DNA from: Leguminivora glycinivorella
Lineage: Eukaryota > Arthropoda > Insecta > Lepidoptera > Tortricidae
Assembly (NCBI RefSeq): GCF_023078275.1
Contig: NC_062990.1
Location: 1,133,501-1,197,500, forward strand
Direction: 5' to 3'
Length of the DNA: 64,000 nucleotides
Shown one piece after another: positions 32,737 to 44,540 of this stretch; the stretch's first letter is position 1; each line of letters starts with the position of its first letter. The notes beneath the pieces are model-generated. The model was not told the origin of the DNA. It saw nothing but the letters and a program-made list of their open reading frames with translations, and did no database searches. The position numbers and the translations under genes were made by a program.

Positions 32737-33003
32737 AGTAGCCTGTGTGGTGACGGGTTAAGAATTTCACCACCCCCTTTCTTCCCGTGGGTGTCGTAGA
32801 AGGCGACTGTGGGATATGGGTTAAATTGTAGCGTAGGCGAGAGGCTGGCAACCTGTCACTGCAATGCCACAGTTTCGTTTTCTTTCGGCCCCTTATTTGC
32901 CAAGAGTGGCACTGAAGCTTTAGTGGTTTCGTGTGTTCTGCCTGCCTGCCCCTTTATGGGATACAGGCGTGATTGTGTGTATGTGTGTGTGTGTGTGTGT
33001 GTA
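32737..33003 (+). repeat. SINE-like repeat, family 3, copy 1
   Basis: CGTGGGTGTCGTAGAAGGCG, GGCGAGAGGCTGGCAACCTG, TGCCAAGAGTGGCACTG and a final GTGT/GTAA microsatellite. Copies: 40515-40712 (minus), 40785-40986 (plus), 38945-39095 (minus, partial). Confidence 0.7.
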
Positions 33004-33159
33004 AGTAAGTAAATATTCTTTATTGCACCATTTTACATGTTATAAATATACAGAATGTTGAGTGAGAGTATAACTAGGTAACTAAGTAGGTAGGAATATT
33101 GTTTGTAATTTAAAAAAACTACAAACGCAAGCACAAAATAATAGTTATTTGTTTTACAA

Positions 33160-33665
33160 GGGGGCAAAGTTGTTGTTTAACCGTACACGTGCCAATATTG
33201 ATACCCGAGCAAGCGAAAGATTCCAATATTGAAAAGCGAGCGTAGCGAGTGGTTCAAAAAGTGGAATCTTGAGCGTTGCGAGGGTTTCAAGGCACGTGTG
33301 TTAAACAAACTTTGCCACCGAGTGAAACACAAACTTTTTCACCACACCAACACGAACAAAATATTGACTATAAAACATCAAACTAAATCAAGTCCAGCAA
33401 TCTATTCAATATTTAAGATTCAAAATAATTATTTGTTGTTAAATTCTACCAGCCAGCTCAAGGCATCAAGTTAAAATTTGTATGAAATTACTTTGCACTC
33501 TTGTGGATAAAATGCAATTTTGCTATCCGTTTTCGAATAGCAAAATTTACCTTTAACAGTTTGTGTGGTGAAAAAAAATATTCCATCAGTAAGAGTGAGT
33601 AAATTAACCGTTGATTGCCTAAAAAAAACATTGCAATGTTTATAGAAAACTCGCGTACGAGTTAC
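33160..33665. repeat. Dispersed repeat (GGGGGCAAAGTTGT family), copy 1
   Basis: ACAAGGGGGCAAAGTTGTTG, then GAGCGTAGCGAGTGGTTC, also present at 54735-55170. A weaker match lies at 45140-45210. Confidence 0.6.
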
Positions 33666-33702
33666 CATACAATCACTTATCTGTATTACCCAAGGATGGA
33701 TG

Positions 33703-34035
33703 TAACTTCATCATCCTCTTTGCGTTATCCCAGCATTTGCCACGGCTCATGGGAGCCTGGGGTCCGCTGTGACACCTAATCCCAAGAATTGGCTTAGGCA
33801 CCAGTTTTTACGAAGGCGACTGCCATCTGACCTTCCAATCCGAAGGGTAACTAGGCCTTATTGGAATTAGTCCGGTTTCCTCACGATGTTTTCCTTCACC
33901 GAAAAGCGACTGGCAAATATCAACATATTTCGCACATAAGTTTTGAAAAACTCCTTGGTACGAGCTGGGGTTCGAACTTGCGACCTGCGGATCGTAAGTC
34001 GCACGCTCTTACCGCTAGGCCACCAGCGCTTCTCA
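33703..34035 (-). repeat. tRNA-derived SINE, family 2, antisense copy
   Basis: Reverse-complement head GGTTCGAACTTGCGACC ... CTTACCGCTAGGCCACCAGC at 33969-34027, with the full body. Confidence 0.75.
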
Positions 34036-34432
34036 AGGATGAATGTAACTAATATCAGTTATAAATTATAATACAACGTTACCTTTCTTACAATTACTAG
34101 AGTATAATCCGAAACTGATTACCTACAAGTTTAACTGGTTGCATCATGCGTGGGTGCATGGATGCTGTGGATGCACCTGCTACAGATCACGAGCGTACTA
34201 GATGAAGCAAACTAAGATAAAGTCGCCGTCAATAGAATTTGTGAACAATGTAAGAAAACCTTGTAGTCAAAATGTCTTTAATTTCCATTCTAACTCATCA
34301 GATACTGGCTAAATCGATGTCCTTTAAAATAATAAAATTGTGCTAGAACATTGATATTTTATAGAATGGTTTGTTTACATTGTTGACAATTTCTAATTGA
34401 CGTCGATTTTAGGCAGTTAAACCGCCGTGTAC

Positions 34433-34522
34433 TACGAGTATCAGCTGCAAAGTGCATGGAGAAATTATGAATGAATTCATTGATAAATTCGCCATGCACT
34501 TTTGCAGCTGATAGTACATATA
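34433..34522. repeat. Long hairpin, AGCTGCAAAGTGCATGG arms
   Basis: TATCAGCTGCAAAGTGCATG pairs with CATGCACTTTTGCAGCTGAT; one extra T on the 3' side. The loop of about 33 nt contains a smaller palindrome (ATGAATTCAT). It could be a very short foldback element or a transcribed hairpin. Confidence 0.55.
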
Positions 34523-36919
34523 ATGTTTTTATGGTAGTCACATATTCTTTGAACGCCAAAGACCACTAAAAGGGTCGCCATCTATCGTACCATCAGCGAC
34601 GCCAATGACTAATAAGTGTTACGGTGGACGTTGTCAAAGCGAGTTTCCTACTGTCAGTTAAGTCACCAATCGACAATGGCGTCTACACCATTTTTGACAT
34701 AATATAGGCATCAAGGTAGGGTGTCTATGTAATAATTTTCGCCATGTGGATTCAGATGACCGATGTGCAAAACTTTCCTGAAATGGGAGCCCCGCGTAGC
34801 GTATTATAAATCAATTTTCAGATTTTACGAAATGCCTAAAGATTTTATTATTCCGCCGGGTATTTCGATCGGTTCTGCTGCCGACGCATATAATTAATTA
34901 TTAATCTATGTAGGATGCAACGAACTTAAAGGTACCTATTTCCCAACATTCACAAGAAAAGAGCGCCTATGACCTCGCGGCCTTAGTAAACGCTTTATGA
35001 ACGGCATCTAATATGCGTGGTCGTCTTTTGTCTTCAATCACTCAAAATGTTGGGAAATGTAATGTTTTGAGCACCTGTTGATTACCATTTGGTTGGGAGT
35101 ATAATGGGTGTTTACTGCTTATTTTATACTTAAACATAATATTTTAAATGAAGTTAATGATAAATGACTGCCTACGTAGCTGGAGGTTCTTAGTTTGAAT
35201 CCAGCAATTGTTAAATTTGCAATTTATACTTCTGTTTATCTCTTAGTATGTTTTTTCAACATTTTTGTATTAATCCCAAGAATAGGCACAACAGTCAAGA
35301 GGACAATATAGTCTCGAAAACCCGGGAAAGTTTTATATTTGTGAATTTAGAACTTAAAATTTAAAAACAGGAATTTTATTTGTGTTTTTAAAACAGTCTC
35401 AGACTAATCTACTGAGGGAAAATGGGATCTAATTAGTTGTCAAATAGCAAGAGGTCTCTGATTTATGACTATTTTCCAAGATATATTTCAAACTAGAGAA
35501 CTAACATCATAACTACCTCTCGACCTTCAAAGTTTTTTCCAAAAAAATGTTAATTTGGCACAATTTCGCACCAAACTGGCCTACTGCTGTGACTAATCGT
35601 CTAACTCTAATCGATAGTCACGCGAACATCTGTTGCCACACTCGATTAATCGATATCAATTATCGAGTCTTCGCCATTTTGTAATTTGGCGGCAATTGGT
35701 TGACGAGTTGAGAATGTTGAGATAATTGTCTATGGATGAGCTTCAAGCAACATTGTTATTCACAGAACTGTACTTGCCAAACTACAATATTTTGGTTATA
35801 CTTAACCAAATAATTTTCACTTCTTCGTCCAAAAAGAGCATTTAAACATTTTTATTTAACAAATAATATTATAGTCTGGTAAGCTGTTTCCATCACTAAA
35901 AAAGTGGCAAGTTAAATAATGTAGGCGCGAATCTCTATCGTCCTTGAAAATTTAAATTTCACAACAGTTTTCTTCAAAAACTTGTTTGACCAGTTTTATA
36001 CATATTTGAAATCAAAATTATGATCCACCATAATATTTTTAGTAAGTAATTAGTATAATTATCTCCATTTCATTCCTAATTTCCTTTCGTCGTGGCATAC
36101 CGATGTCCAATACAAAATTGATCTTCGATTGATTATTACAATTACCTACTGATTACAGTTTACATCATATTTACCTTCAACTCAAATTACTTGATTGTAT
36201 AGTAACCTATCTCATACTTAGTAACCCAATCTATACGAATTCCCCTACAATTTGGTCAAATTACGTCTCCGTATCACGAAATTACACAGAATTTAGGCTG
36301 TACCCACATCTCGGACACTGGCGAGTGGCGATCAAATATATGAAAGAGGCGCGTTTTTAGCACACATTCTAAGCTCGTGTAGGTGAACGCGTACCATGCT
36401 TGTATGAGTGAGATATGACAGGTTGACTGTTCGCGTTTTTGACAGGCGGTAACTGTGAGGTAACTGAGAGGGGGTGGGCGGCGCTTTCAGAGGGGAGCGG
36501 AAGTGGCCATACTGTACGATAGTACTCTTTATTATACTGTGCTGTACCTGTACCATGAGTGTTTTTGACGTTTTACTTCACTAGATAAACGTCAAGAAAA
36601 AGTATGTAATCTTTACTATAGTAAGTAACCGTTTGAGGGACCTGTTCACATTCTCCATACATTAAATGGTTCCCGTGACATTTACGATATCGAGTATCGT
36701 GAACGTCTTCCAAAACGTGAAAAACTGATAGTAGAGGCTAGGACGTAATTACTCGTTTAGTACGCTTTCTTGCCACCAATTATCCGAATTAGAAACGACA
36801 TAACCGGTTTAGCTAGTAAATAATTACTATGTTTTAGTATTTTCTGTAAAACACAGTTAGATAATGTAAGTGAGTAAATAGATAATATTGTCTTCAGTTA
36901 CCGCGATATTCACACTCAT
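34523..36919. other. No gene seen
   Basis: AT-rich, low repeat content compared with its surroundings. A minus frame over 36332-36556 has no recognisable features. Confidence 0.4.
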
Positions 36920-36995
36920 GAAATAAAACTATGGGATGAATTGTAAATTCATTATACGCGATATACTTAATCCGTTTCCATAGTCATTTCCTAAG
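36895..36995 (-). repeat. Penelope-type terminal repeat remnant
   Basis: CAGTTACCGCGATATTCACA and TGAAATAAAACTATGG match the start of the left terminal repeat at 42354. A second end (CGCGATATACTTAATCCGTT) is joined after a deletion that removed the hairpin motif. Confidence 0.5.
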
Positions 36996-37600
36996 TAAAT
37001 AGAGCCAAAGCAAGCTAAATTTATAACGATTTTGAAAGGCTCGACCGTGCAAGTGTGCACGTGTTAGGTAACCGTCATAATTTGTCAAAAGTTTGACATT
37101 TAAGATAAACCATTGCGCATGTCGTAGTCACAAAACCGTCGAAAACGTAGTTTGATCTGTTTGTAGAATAATAAAATACAAAAGTACTTATCTAAACTTT
37201 TAAATCGAACGCACAAACCGTTTCAGTGACAGTTGACTTCGCGCGCAAACGACGTGTTGCCGCGAAATAGAACTGAACTGACAGAAAAGAGGTGTATTTT
37301 ACTGTTTATTTAAATTACTATGGATAGTAATAGGCTGTACTAAATGTACTAGTTACATGATGCACGTATTACATTATATAAAAGTATAATTTAAAGTACG
37401 GAAACATATTTTATGGTGCATATAGTTACATAGTTTCACCATGAGTTAGCGAATAAAAGAGACCAATGACCGAATATAAAACAAATGTTTTACATTCTGT
37501 ACATCATATTTTTAGCAACATATTTTCATCTTAAAAAGAAGCTTGGAAATTCGAAATATTTTATTTTCTCCATTGTCCATTGTTGTAGTTTCAGGAAACT
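36996..37600. other. No gene seen
   Basis: Plain intron sequence; a CpG-richer patch at 37205-37280 has no identified core promoter. Confidence 0.35.
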
Positions 37601-37602
37601 CT

Positions 37603-37826
37603 GCTAGGGACCGATTTTTTTTAAATTTCAAACGCACGAATTCGCAGCTCGAAAGTCTCTGGAAAACGACGAAATGCTATTTTTTAACGGCTAGTAGTCA
37701 TTTTAAATCTAGTGGTAATGACCACTCGTTTATTCAGTCGTCGATTCTGTTAATAGAATTTAATCGTGTAGAAGTTATTGAACAAAATACACGGAATCGA
37801 ATGGTCGATATTAAAAAATCGGCCCA
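37603..37826. mobile_element. Foldback MITE, CGATTTTTGAAT family, copy 2
   Basis: GGGACCGATTTTTTTTAAAT ... GATATTAAAAAATCGGCCCA; the most diverged of the long copies. Confidence 0.65.
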
Positions 37827-40064
37827 TGAACTCTGAACGTTTGTGAAAACAAAAAAAAATAGGTGAAATTTGGACGGAAATACCATTGAAATCACAGTAT
37901 TCTTGAATATTTGCGTAGTAGTTAAGTATTTAAATGTTACAAAACAAATAATCATAACATAAAACCACGACCCTCACCGCTATCACACGAAAAAAAGAAA
38001 CAAAAAAAGTTAGCAGTGGCAGAAACCGCGAAACCCAAAAAAGAAAAAAAAATGCTCTATGGATTAAGTAACCTCAAAACCAGTGTTTGCACACCTTTTG
38101 TATTAGAAATTGTACTTTTCTCATTACAATATCATACGAAACGTGCGTTATACATTATTATTTCGGAAAGGCAGCTCCATTGTTGTCGTTTCACCGTGTG
38201 CGTATAAAGAGGTTGTGTTGTTCAGTGTTGTTGACGGTTGTGTAATTACGTAGACATGCAAACGACAGATAGCCGTGTAGAGTTAATAGTTTAGCTATTA
38301 GGTGCGGAGATGGTATTTTACGTTTATTAAGTTTATGTTCACTAAAAACAATATAAATGTAGTATTAGACTAGCTAGAGCGAATAACTGTAGAGTTGGAC
38401 TAAGCTAAGTTTGCAGCAATTTTGATAGCCGTGCCTGGGCAAGTCATAATTTTCATACGTTTTAATACTTATGTTAAAAATAATACTTGCTCAGTCTGTG
38501 CTATAAAATTGCGATTACGGTACTTAACGGTTTCGTGCTAGTAATGTCACTTTTAGCGCAATTATGTTTTGTATTATATTTAATAATAATATCCAAGAAA
38601 TCAGTATCCTCCTAATTATTATTTCAAAGCTAGTTCAATTACTTAAAAAATGATAATACCAGCGTAGCACGCGTCTACCTTATGGATTTACTATTATCTC
38701 ATCTTGAAAAACTTAGCACATTATATAATTTTCATAACGGTAAAATTTCCACAGCGATACCTACTTGATGTTATTATTTCTAATTATGTTAAATTAGAAG
38801 GAATTTATTTGTAGTTAGTTACCTATTTGTAGGATAATGCAAAAACATCTGACATGATCTTATTTGTAGCCTCCTAACTTCTAAGAGTAAGTTATTTATA
38901 TTGAATTCTGAATAAAACATGCATAATATAATCTAAATAATACATACATACACTCACGCTTGTATTGCCAAAAGGGAAAGGGGTAGTGAAAGCACACGAA
39001 ACAGCTCAAGTTTGCCTCTCTTAGCAATTTAGGGGTTGGAAGAAAACGACATTGTGATATTGTAAAGACAGGTTGCTAGGTCATTGCCTACATCACAATC
39101 GAATCCATATCTGCAATTTCATTGCTAGCAATGTACGAATTGCAGAAATTGCAGAAATGTTCCCGAAAATTTCCGAGAAATTACATTTGGACTTTATAGA
39201 GAATGAACTCTTTGAAAATGTTCCCATGAGAACTGATAATTTTTGTAATATATTATATTACACGTCACACATTAGTAAACCTAATATCTAAGAAAACATG
39301 TGTTTAGGGCGGTGTTGACACGATTAGATTGTCTATTAAATTTAAGCTCCGGACGATAATCTCCATAGAAAATTCGCAATTTGCAACTTATGAAAGTTCT
39401 CCTCGGTGCATTTTCCTCTCCATATCCCACAGTCGACTAAAACATGCAATACATTCCAAAGATTACTATAGATTGGCTTAAGTAGATTAGTGCAAGCATT
39501 AATGATTAATTACGAATTGGTACAGCAAGAAATATTCATGTTTTAAACATTTGGGTGTGTAAGTATGATAGGCGTTGGTTTTTTCGCATAATTTCATATT
39601 TGCTGCGTTTGATGTAACTCGATTAACAAAGTAAGTGGATTGGCGCTTGTCTGTTGGTATTACAGGAAATGATCATGTATAAGGAAGGTACATATAACGT
39701 TGGTAGTACACACCGTGTTTTTTTGTTTTCTGTTAAATTCGACACGTAGCTAGGTTCATTATCAGGAACCAACTTGTACATCACTTTTAGTTAAATTCTC
39801 AAAAAAAAAATTTCTTCATTTTCAGACGTAATAAATGAATTTATTAGTGTGAGAGACCCTCAAGAATATCATTCAGGTTAGCGTCAAGTGATTGACGGCA
39901 CATGTCAAAAAAAATAACATTAGGAATTGGTAAAGGCTGTCACATACGTGTTCAGTAATTTTTTTTTAACTCGATAACCGTAAGAGTTAAGACGCTAGTT
40001 TCTTAGAGAAATTAATTGTATATGATCTAAAGAACCTTCCCTTAAAGTTAACGGAATTCAATAA
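37827..40064. other. No gene seen
   Basis: AT-rich. It contains a family-3 SINE-like scrap (38945-39095) and a TATAAA followed by TTCAGT near 38203-38226, whose spacing is too short for a confident promoter call. Confidence 0.35.
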
Positions 40065-40066
40065 AA

Positions 40067-40250
40067 ACAGGGTGTATAACCTTACCGGAAAACCGAAGAA
40101 AAGGTGGATGGATTGCACTGGATGGGAGATGATATGAATCGAATGCAAGTGAATGATGAGATGACGTGCGATAGAGAGGTATGAAAGAAGAAGACATGCT
40201 GCGCCGACCCCAAATAATTAGGATCAGGGCATCATTATTGGCCACGTCAT
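40067..40250 (+). pseudogene. C-terminal remnant of an RTE-like LINE
   Basis: The plus frame at the left reads KPKKRWMDCTGWEM, the usual RTE C-terminal KRW-D motif, then GC-rich GCGCCGACCCCAAATAATTA and a final GGGCATCATTATTGG. Stops interrupt it. Confidence 0.5.
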
Positions 40251-40514
40251 CTATTGCAGATGATTGTTGCAGCGTCTAGTAAGTCATGTGTTGTGTGGAG
40301 GTTGATAGCAACGTCTTCGGTGGCTAAAGAGACCTACTCGTATACCAGAGCGGCATCTTCTACCACAGCGATCGCAGACATGATCAGAGTTCAGAGGAGG
40401 GGCAAGCGAATGATAACTATATAATTTTAATTTAGAACAGATATATAAACTTTTACTTGAAATGAAAAAGTATTATAAAAATGAAGATCCGAAGGCGAAT
40501 TCTGATTATTGTAA

Positions 40515-40712
40515 AATACATACATACATACATACATACAATCACGCCTATATCCCATGAAGGGGTAGGCAGAGCACATGAAACTACTAAAGTATCAGTG
40601 CCACTCTTGGCAAATAAGGGGTTGACAGAAAACGAAACCGTGACACTGCAGTGACAGGTTGCCAGCCTCTCGCCTACGCCACAATTTAACCCATATCCCA
40701 CAGTCGTATTGT
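40515..40712 (-). repeat. SINE-like repeat, family 3, copy 2 (inverted)
   Basis: Starts with a CATA microsatellite (40519-40541); ends CCCATATCCCACAGTCG. It faces the next copy tail to tail with about 70 bp between. Confidence 0.7.
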
Positions 40713-40784
40713 AAAATATTATGATTATTTTCGATTGATTATAAGAGAAGGAAATCGTATATACAAAGCATTACAATAGGGTTC

Positions 40785-40986
40785 TTCCCGTGGGTGTCGT
40801 AGAAGGCGACTGTGGGATATGGGGTAAATTGTGGCGTAGGCGAGAGGCTGGCAACCTGTCACTGCAATGTCACAGTTTCGTTTTCATTCAACCTCTTGTT
40901 TGCCAAGAGTGGCACTGTAACTTTAGCAGTTTCATGTGCTCTGCCTACCCCTTTATGGGAAACAGGCGTGATTGTATGTATGTATG
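40785..40986 (+). repeat. SINE-like repeat, family 3, copy 3
   Basis: CGTGGGTGTCGTAGAAGGCG to the TATG tail at 40975-40986. Confidence 0.7.
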
Positions 40987-40999
40987 TACAATAGGGTAA

Positions 41000-41775
41000 T
41001 TCCATTTAGTAACAGAGTAATGTAAATAAGTGACAAGGATTAAAAGTAAGCTTATTTAGAGATAAATTAAGACTTCAATTCGTATCATAAATAAATAAAC
41101 ATGGAATGAAGTGGGCACTTACATGACAGTTACGTGGAACTGCCAAATAGACAACATCGCCACGTCAAACATTACAATCATATATTCGCTGTCTTTGATA
41201 ATTGAGAGGGAATCTAAAGCTCCTCGCAGGTCCAAAACTGTCCATAAAACCACACCCAGGGAATCAGCTTTCAGGGTTACATCGCTCGTTCAACCCATGG
41301 TAAGTTCATTTGATATGTGGCATCAAACACAACCCTAAATTTTATGGTTTCTTGTGAAGTTATGATGCTCATACTGGGCTGCTATAGTAGGCTATTTCAT
41401 ACTAGTCAAATCAGCTTCTTTTTAAGAACTGTGAAAACGATTTGCGAACATGGAATTACTATGAAATCCTGAGGAGTGACGTCACGGTCAATTCATTTAC
41501 TTTATATTTTTCTCTTTGATTTATTAAACACTAATTATGTTTAAACATAAGTACAGTCCATATATGTATTTCTTCTAATTATGTGGTGCTTTATTTCATG
41601 TACTGCATAAAATATTTTATTGTAAGTATAGGAAAATAGCCTATTGTTATATAACAGCCAGTGTGGGAGCACCATTATTCAATTTATAACAAATACAAAT
41701 TAAATTCCTATCCAGGCATTTTAAACAGAATAAATTACTTACGAATATAAGTTGTAACTTAGAACAGAGTGGCAT
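41000..41775. other. No gene seen; contains one repeat copy
   Basis: 41385-41495 is the inverted match of the repeat at the window start. The rest is AT-rich without coding signal. Confidence 0.4.
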
Positions 41776-41999
41776 CAGGGGATCGATTTTTGAATTTCGA
41801 ACGCACGAATTCGCCGTTCGAATCTCTGTGGAAAACGACGTAATGCTATTTTTGAAAAAGGACGGCTAGTAATTTTAAAACTAATGGTAATGACCACTCG
41901 TTTTCGATTATGTTAGTAGAATTTAATTCGCTAGTAGTGGAGATATTATTGAATAAATTTCACGAAATCGAATGGCCGAGATTCAAAAATCGGCCCCCA
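41776..41999. mobile_element. Foldback MITE, CGATTTTTGAAT family, copy 3
   Basis: GGGGATCGATTTTTGAATTT ... GATTCAAAAATCGGCCCCCA; very like 4110-4338. Confidence 0.8.
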
Positions 42000-42328
42000 G
42001 ATATTAATTTATTTTCTGTAATTTAAATTCAATCACTTTATTTAAGGCTTATAAATACAGCTGTGTGCTTTGCTATTATTAAAATTGGATACAAACATAA
42101 AATGATACATTATTTGGTTTAATAAAAAAATTGTGCTTTTAAAATAACTATAATGTTAAATGTGGATTTTTATTATTATGGTTATGGATTTTATGAAAAT
42201 TTATTTTGGCTGCGGTGATAAATTACCGACTACCGACGTACCCGCCTATATTATTAATATATCACAATGTTTTTTCGGTACCTCTTTTTTCTAGTACTTT
42301 GTACTCGTAACATCCATCTTTGAATATA

Positions 42329-42342
42329 ATTTGTAGTTTACA
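42329..42342. repeat. Left target-site duplication of the Penelope-like element
   Basis: ATTTGTAGTTTACA recurs exactly at 43585-43598. Confidence 0.75.
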
Positions 42343-42738
42343 TAATATTGTCTTCGGTTACCGCGATAGTTACTCATGAAATAAAACTATGGAAACGGAT
42401 TAAATCGCGTATAATGAATTTAAAATACATCCCGACGTTTCGAACTCTTTACAGCGTTCGTGGTCAACGGGTGACTGAGGAAAAATTAAAATGTGCAAAA
42501 GCTACCCACTTACAAGAAATATTAACGAACCATGACCACAAATAATATAGATTTCTAAGGCAGGTTCACACACTATTAATAAAGCCAGTTATACAATATT
42601 CAAAAAATTTTACCATTACTCTGTTAAAAAATAATTAACCAGTTAATCTACACAAAATTGACAAAGAAACAAACTGCAAATGTCCAACACCATACAACAC
42701 AAATGCCTCACAGCCTTCGTCGTGCTTGTTCCATTATC

Positions 42739-42896
42739 AGGCCCCGTAGCCGAATGGCATTTCTCCGACGCCAAACGAAAGCGATACGCCGCTGGCTCTG
42801 TCGCGCCAATACGCAAGCGCGATAGAGATAGATATCTACTAGCGCTTCGTTTCGTGAGCGTTTCGTGAGCGATTGTGTCATTCGGCTAGCCACCCT
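42739..42896. mobile_element. MITE inserted in the left Penelope arm
   Basis: GTAGCCGAATGGCA mirrors TGTGTCATTCGGCTAGC. The right arm lacks this 158-bp stretch (it reads straight through CCATTATCAGATGTAC), so this is a later insertion. Confidence 0.75.
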
Positions 42897-43049
42897 GATG
42901 TACTACTGGATCCCAAGCCGGTGGTAAAGTAAAGCCATCCTCTCTATTAAAGTTAGGATATTTCTTGAAATGCTTCGTTTCCACACGGGTGAAGGAACAC
43001 AGCGGATGTCAAGCACCGTCGGCAAAGGTCTGCAGTCTCTGACCATGTC

Positions 43050-43222
43050 ATGGATAAAGTCAATCATGCTATAAAGTTTGACAAGCCTCTGGTTCTCGCT
43101 AAGGAGAAGCGATATATACCCAGAATGTTGCGAGAGGCCATTGAGAATATTGAGATCAAGAAATATCCAAACTTTAATAGAGAGGATGGCTTTACTTTAC
43201 CACCGGCTTGGGATCCAGTAGT
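43050..43222 (+). pseudogene. Penelope-like element C-terminal fragment
   Basis: The frame reads RYIPRMLREAIENIEIKKYP then NFNREDGFTLPPAWDPV. The REAIEI-K and N-REDGF-LP-AW-P spacing is characteristic of the C terminus of Penelope-like proteins, after the GIY-YIG endonuclease. Only this last part (about 55 codons) is present; the frame then runs into repeat sequence. Not functional. Confidence 0.7.
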
Positions 43223-43599
43223 ACATCTGATAATGGAACAAGCACGACGAAGGCTGTGAGGCATTTTTGTTGTATGGTGTTGGACATTTGCAGTTTGTTT
43301 CTTTGTCAATTTTGTGTAGATTAACTGGTTAATTATTTTTTAACAGAGTAATGGTAAAATTTTTTGAATATTGTATAACTGGCTTTATTAATAGTGTGTG
43401 AACCTACCTTAGAAATCTATATTATTTGTGGTCATGGTTCGTTAATATTTCTTGTAAGTGGGTCGCTGTTGCACATTTTAATTTTTCCTCAGTCACCCGT
43501 TGACCACGAACGCTGTAAAGAGTTCGAAACGTCGGGATGTATTTTAAATTCATTATACGCGATTTAATCCGTTTCCATAGTTTTATTTGTAGTTTACAA

Positions 43600-44416
43600 T
43601 TTGTCATAGAAATCAATTACTGTTAAATGATTATTCAATATTGTACTGCATAATTATATTAGTCGCTAAACTTCACACCTCACCTCATTCAAATAAAACC
43701 AAGGACCTACACAGAAAACTCACCCTAGTTGTACTCAAATCTAATAGATATTACTACTTTTTGCCGTAACAAGTCATAATGGAGGCAACAGACCGTTCAG
43801 TGTGGAGAAATATTCATTTAACTATTTAATAATAGATCCGAACGAGAACAGTTTTTATTGAGTCTGGTTAGGAATAAAGTTAGGAAACTGTAACCTGTAA
43901 TGTTTGATGTAATTGTTTGTAAGATGACGTTAGTTCTGGTAATTTTAGTTAGTACGGCAGTATGTACATATTCGAACAAAACTAAAAACAAGTACAAAAA
44001 ATTAAAAATGAAGATGACACAGCGATATAATAGCGATCTGCCAGACATTTTTGGTGGAAGAAATATCGCTTTCGGTACTGACAGTTACATATGTCACATA
44101 TGTGTAGTAATGCGGTGATGTGACATAAGTACATATTTATGCATTCGAATATGGCCATATAGGTCTGACACTATTCTCAAATACCTAAAGCCTGGCAAGA
44201 AATATATGACTTGTCAAGAGGGCGCTGTTATTCTAATGTATGCGGTGACAGTTGTGTAGTATGATGAAAGTAGGTATTTCTTATGAAATTCCGCAACATG
44301 GTGCGTCGTCATAAATGTTTAGGCTTTAGTTGAAAATTTAATTCATATTATAATCTGTGGTAGAGAATAGACCTTCGACTCCTTCGAGAAAAGACCGGGG
44401 TAGGCCCTCTCACAAA
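43600..44416. other. Little but the possible small peptide frame
   Basis: Apart from 43924-44118, no coding or repeat structure was noticed. Confidence 0.35.
43924..44118 (+). CDS. Possible small secreted peptide (hypothetical)
   Basis: A 64-codon frame starting at the ATG in AAGATGACG. The first 17 residues (MTLVLVILVSTAVCTYS) have the shape of a signal peptide with a plausible cleavage site. The rest is Lys-rich, then DLPDIFGGRN, then two Cys near the end. An alternative start 24 nt upstream would spoil the signal. It could be a complete short gene, the first exon of a larger one (several GT dinucleotides follow), or chance. No repeat copy was noticed elsewhere in the window. Confidence 0.25.
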   Translation: MTLVLVILVSTAVCTYSNKTKNKYKKLKMKMTQRYNSDLPDIFGGRNIAFGTDSYICHICVVMR

Positions 44417-44540
44417 TAAATAAATATTGGGGACACCTTACACAGATCAATTTAGGCCCAAACTAAGCAAAGCTTGTACTATGGGTGCTAATAAGCGACG
44501 ATATACATACTTAAATAGACAAATACATAGAAAACAAGAC
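44417..44540 (-). repeat. tRNA-derived SINE, family 1, partial copy
   Basis: The 3' half only (AATATTGGGGACACCTTACA ... ACATACTTAAATAGAC); the tRNA-like head is absent. Confidence 0.7.

Larger units (their letters stand above)
42343..43584 (+). mobile_element. Penelope-like retroelement, truncated, with inverted terminal repeats
   Basis: The left arm (about 42380-42970, containing a later MITE insertion) and right arm (43155-43584) are inverted copies. Both carry CGCGATTTAATCCGTTTCCA and the GACCAC-hairpin-GAAACGT motif. The short centre and start of the right arm encode the element's C terminus. Inverted terminal repeats and a 14-bp duplication are typical of Penelope-like insertions. Most of the reverse transcriptase is missing. 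Confidence 0.75.

Noticed and set aside
38195..38230. TATAAA followed by TTCAGT as a core promoter
   Set aside because: Spacing of about 21 bp is shorter than usual and no coding exon follows.
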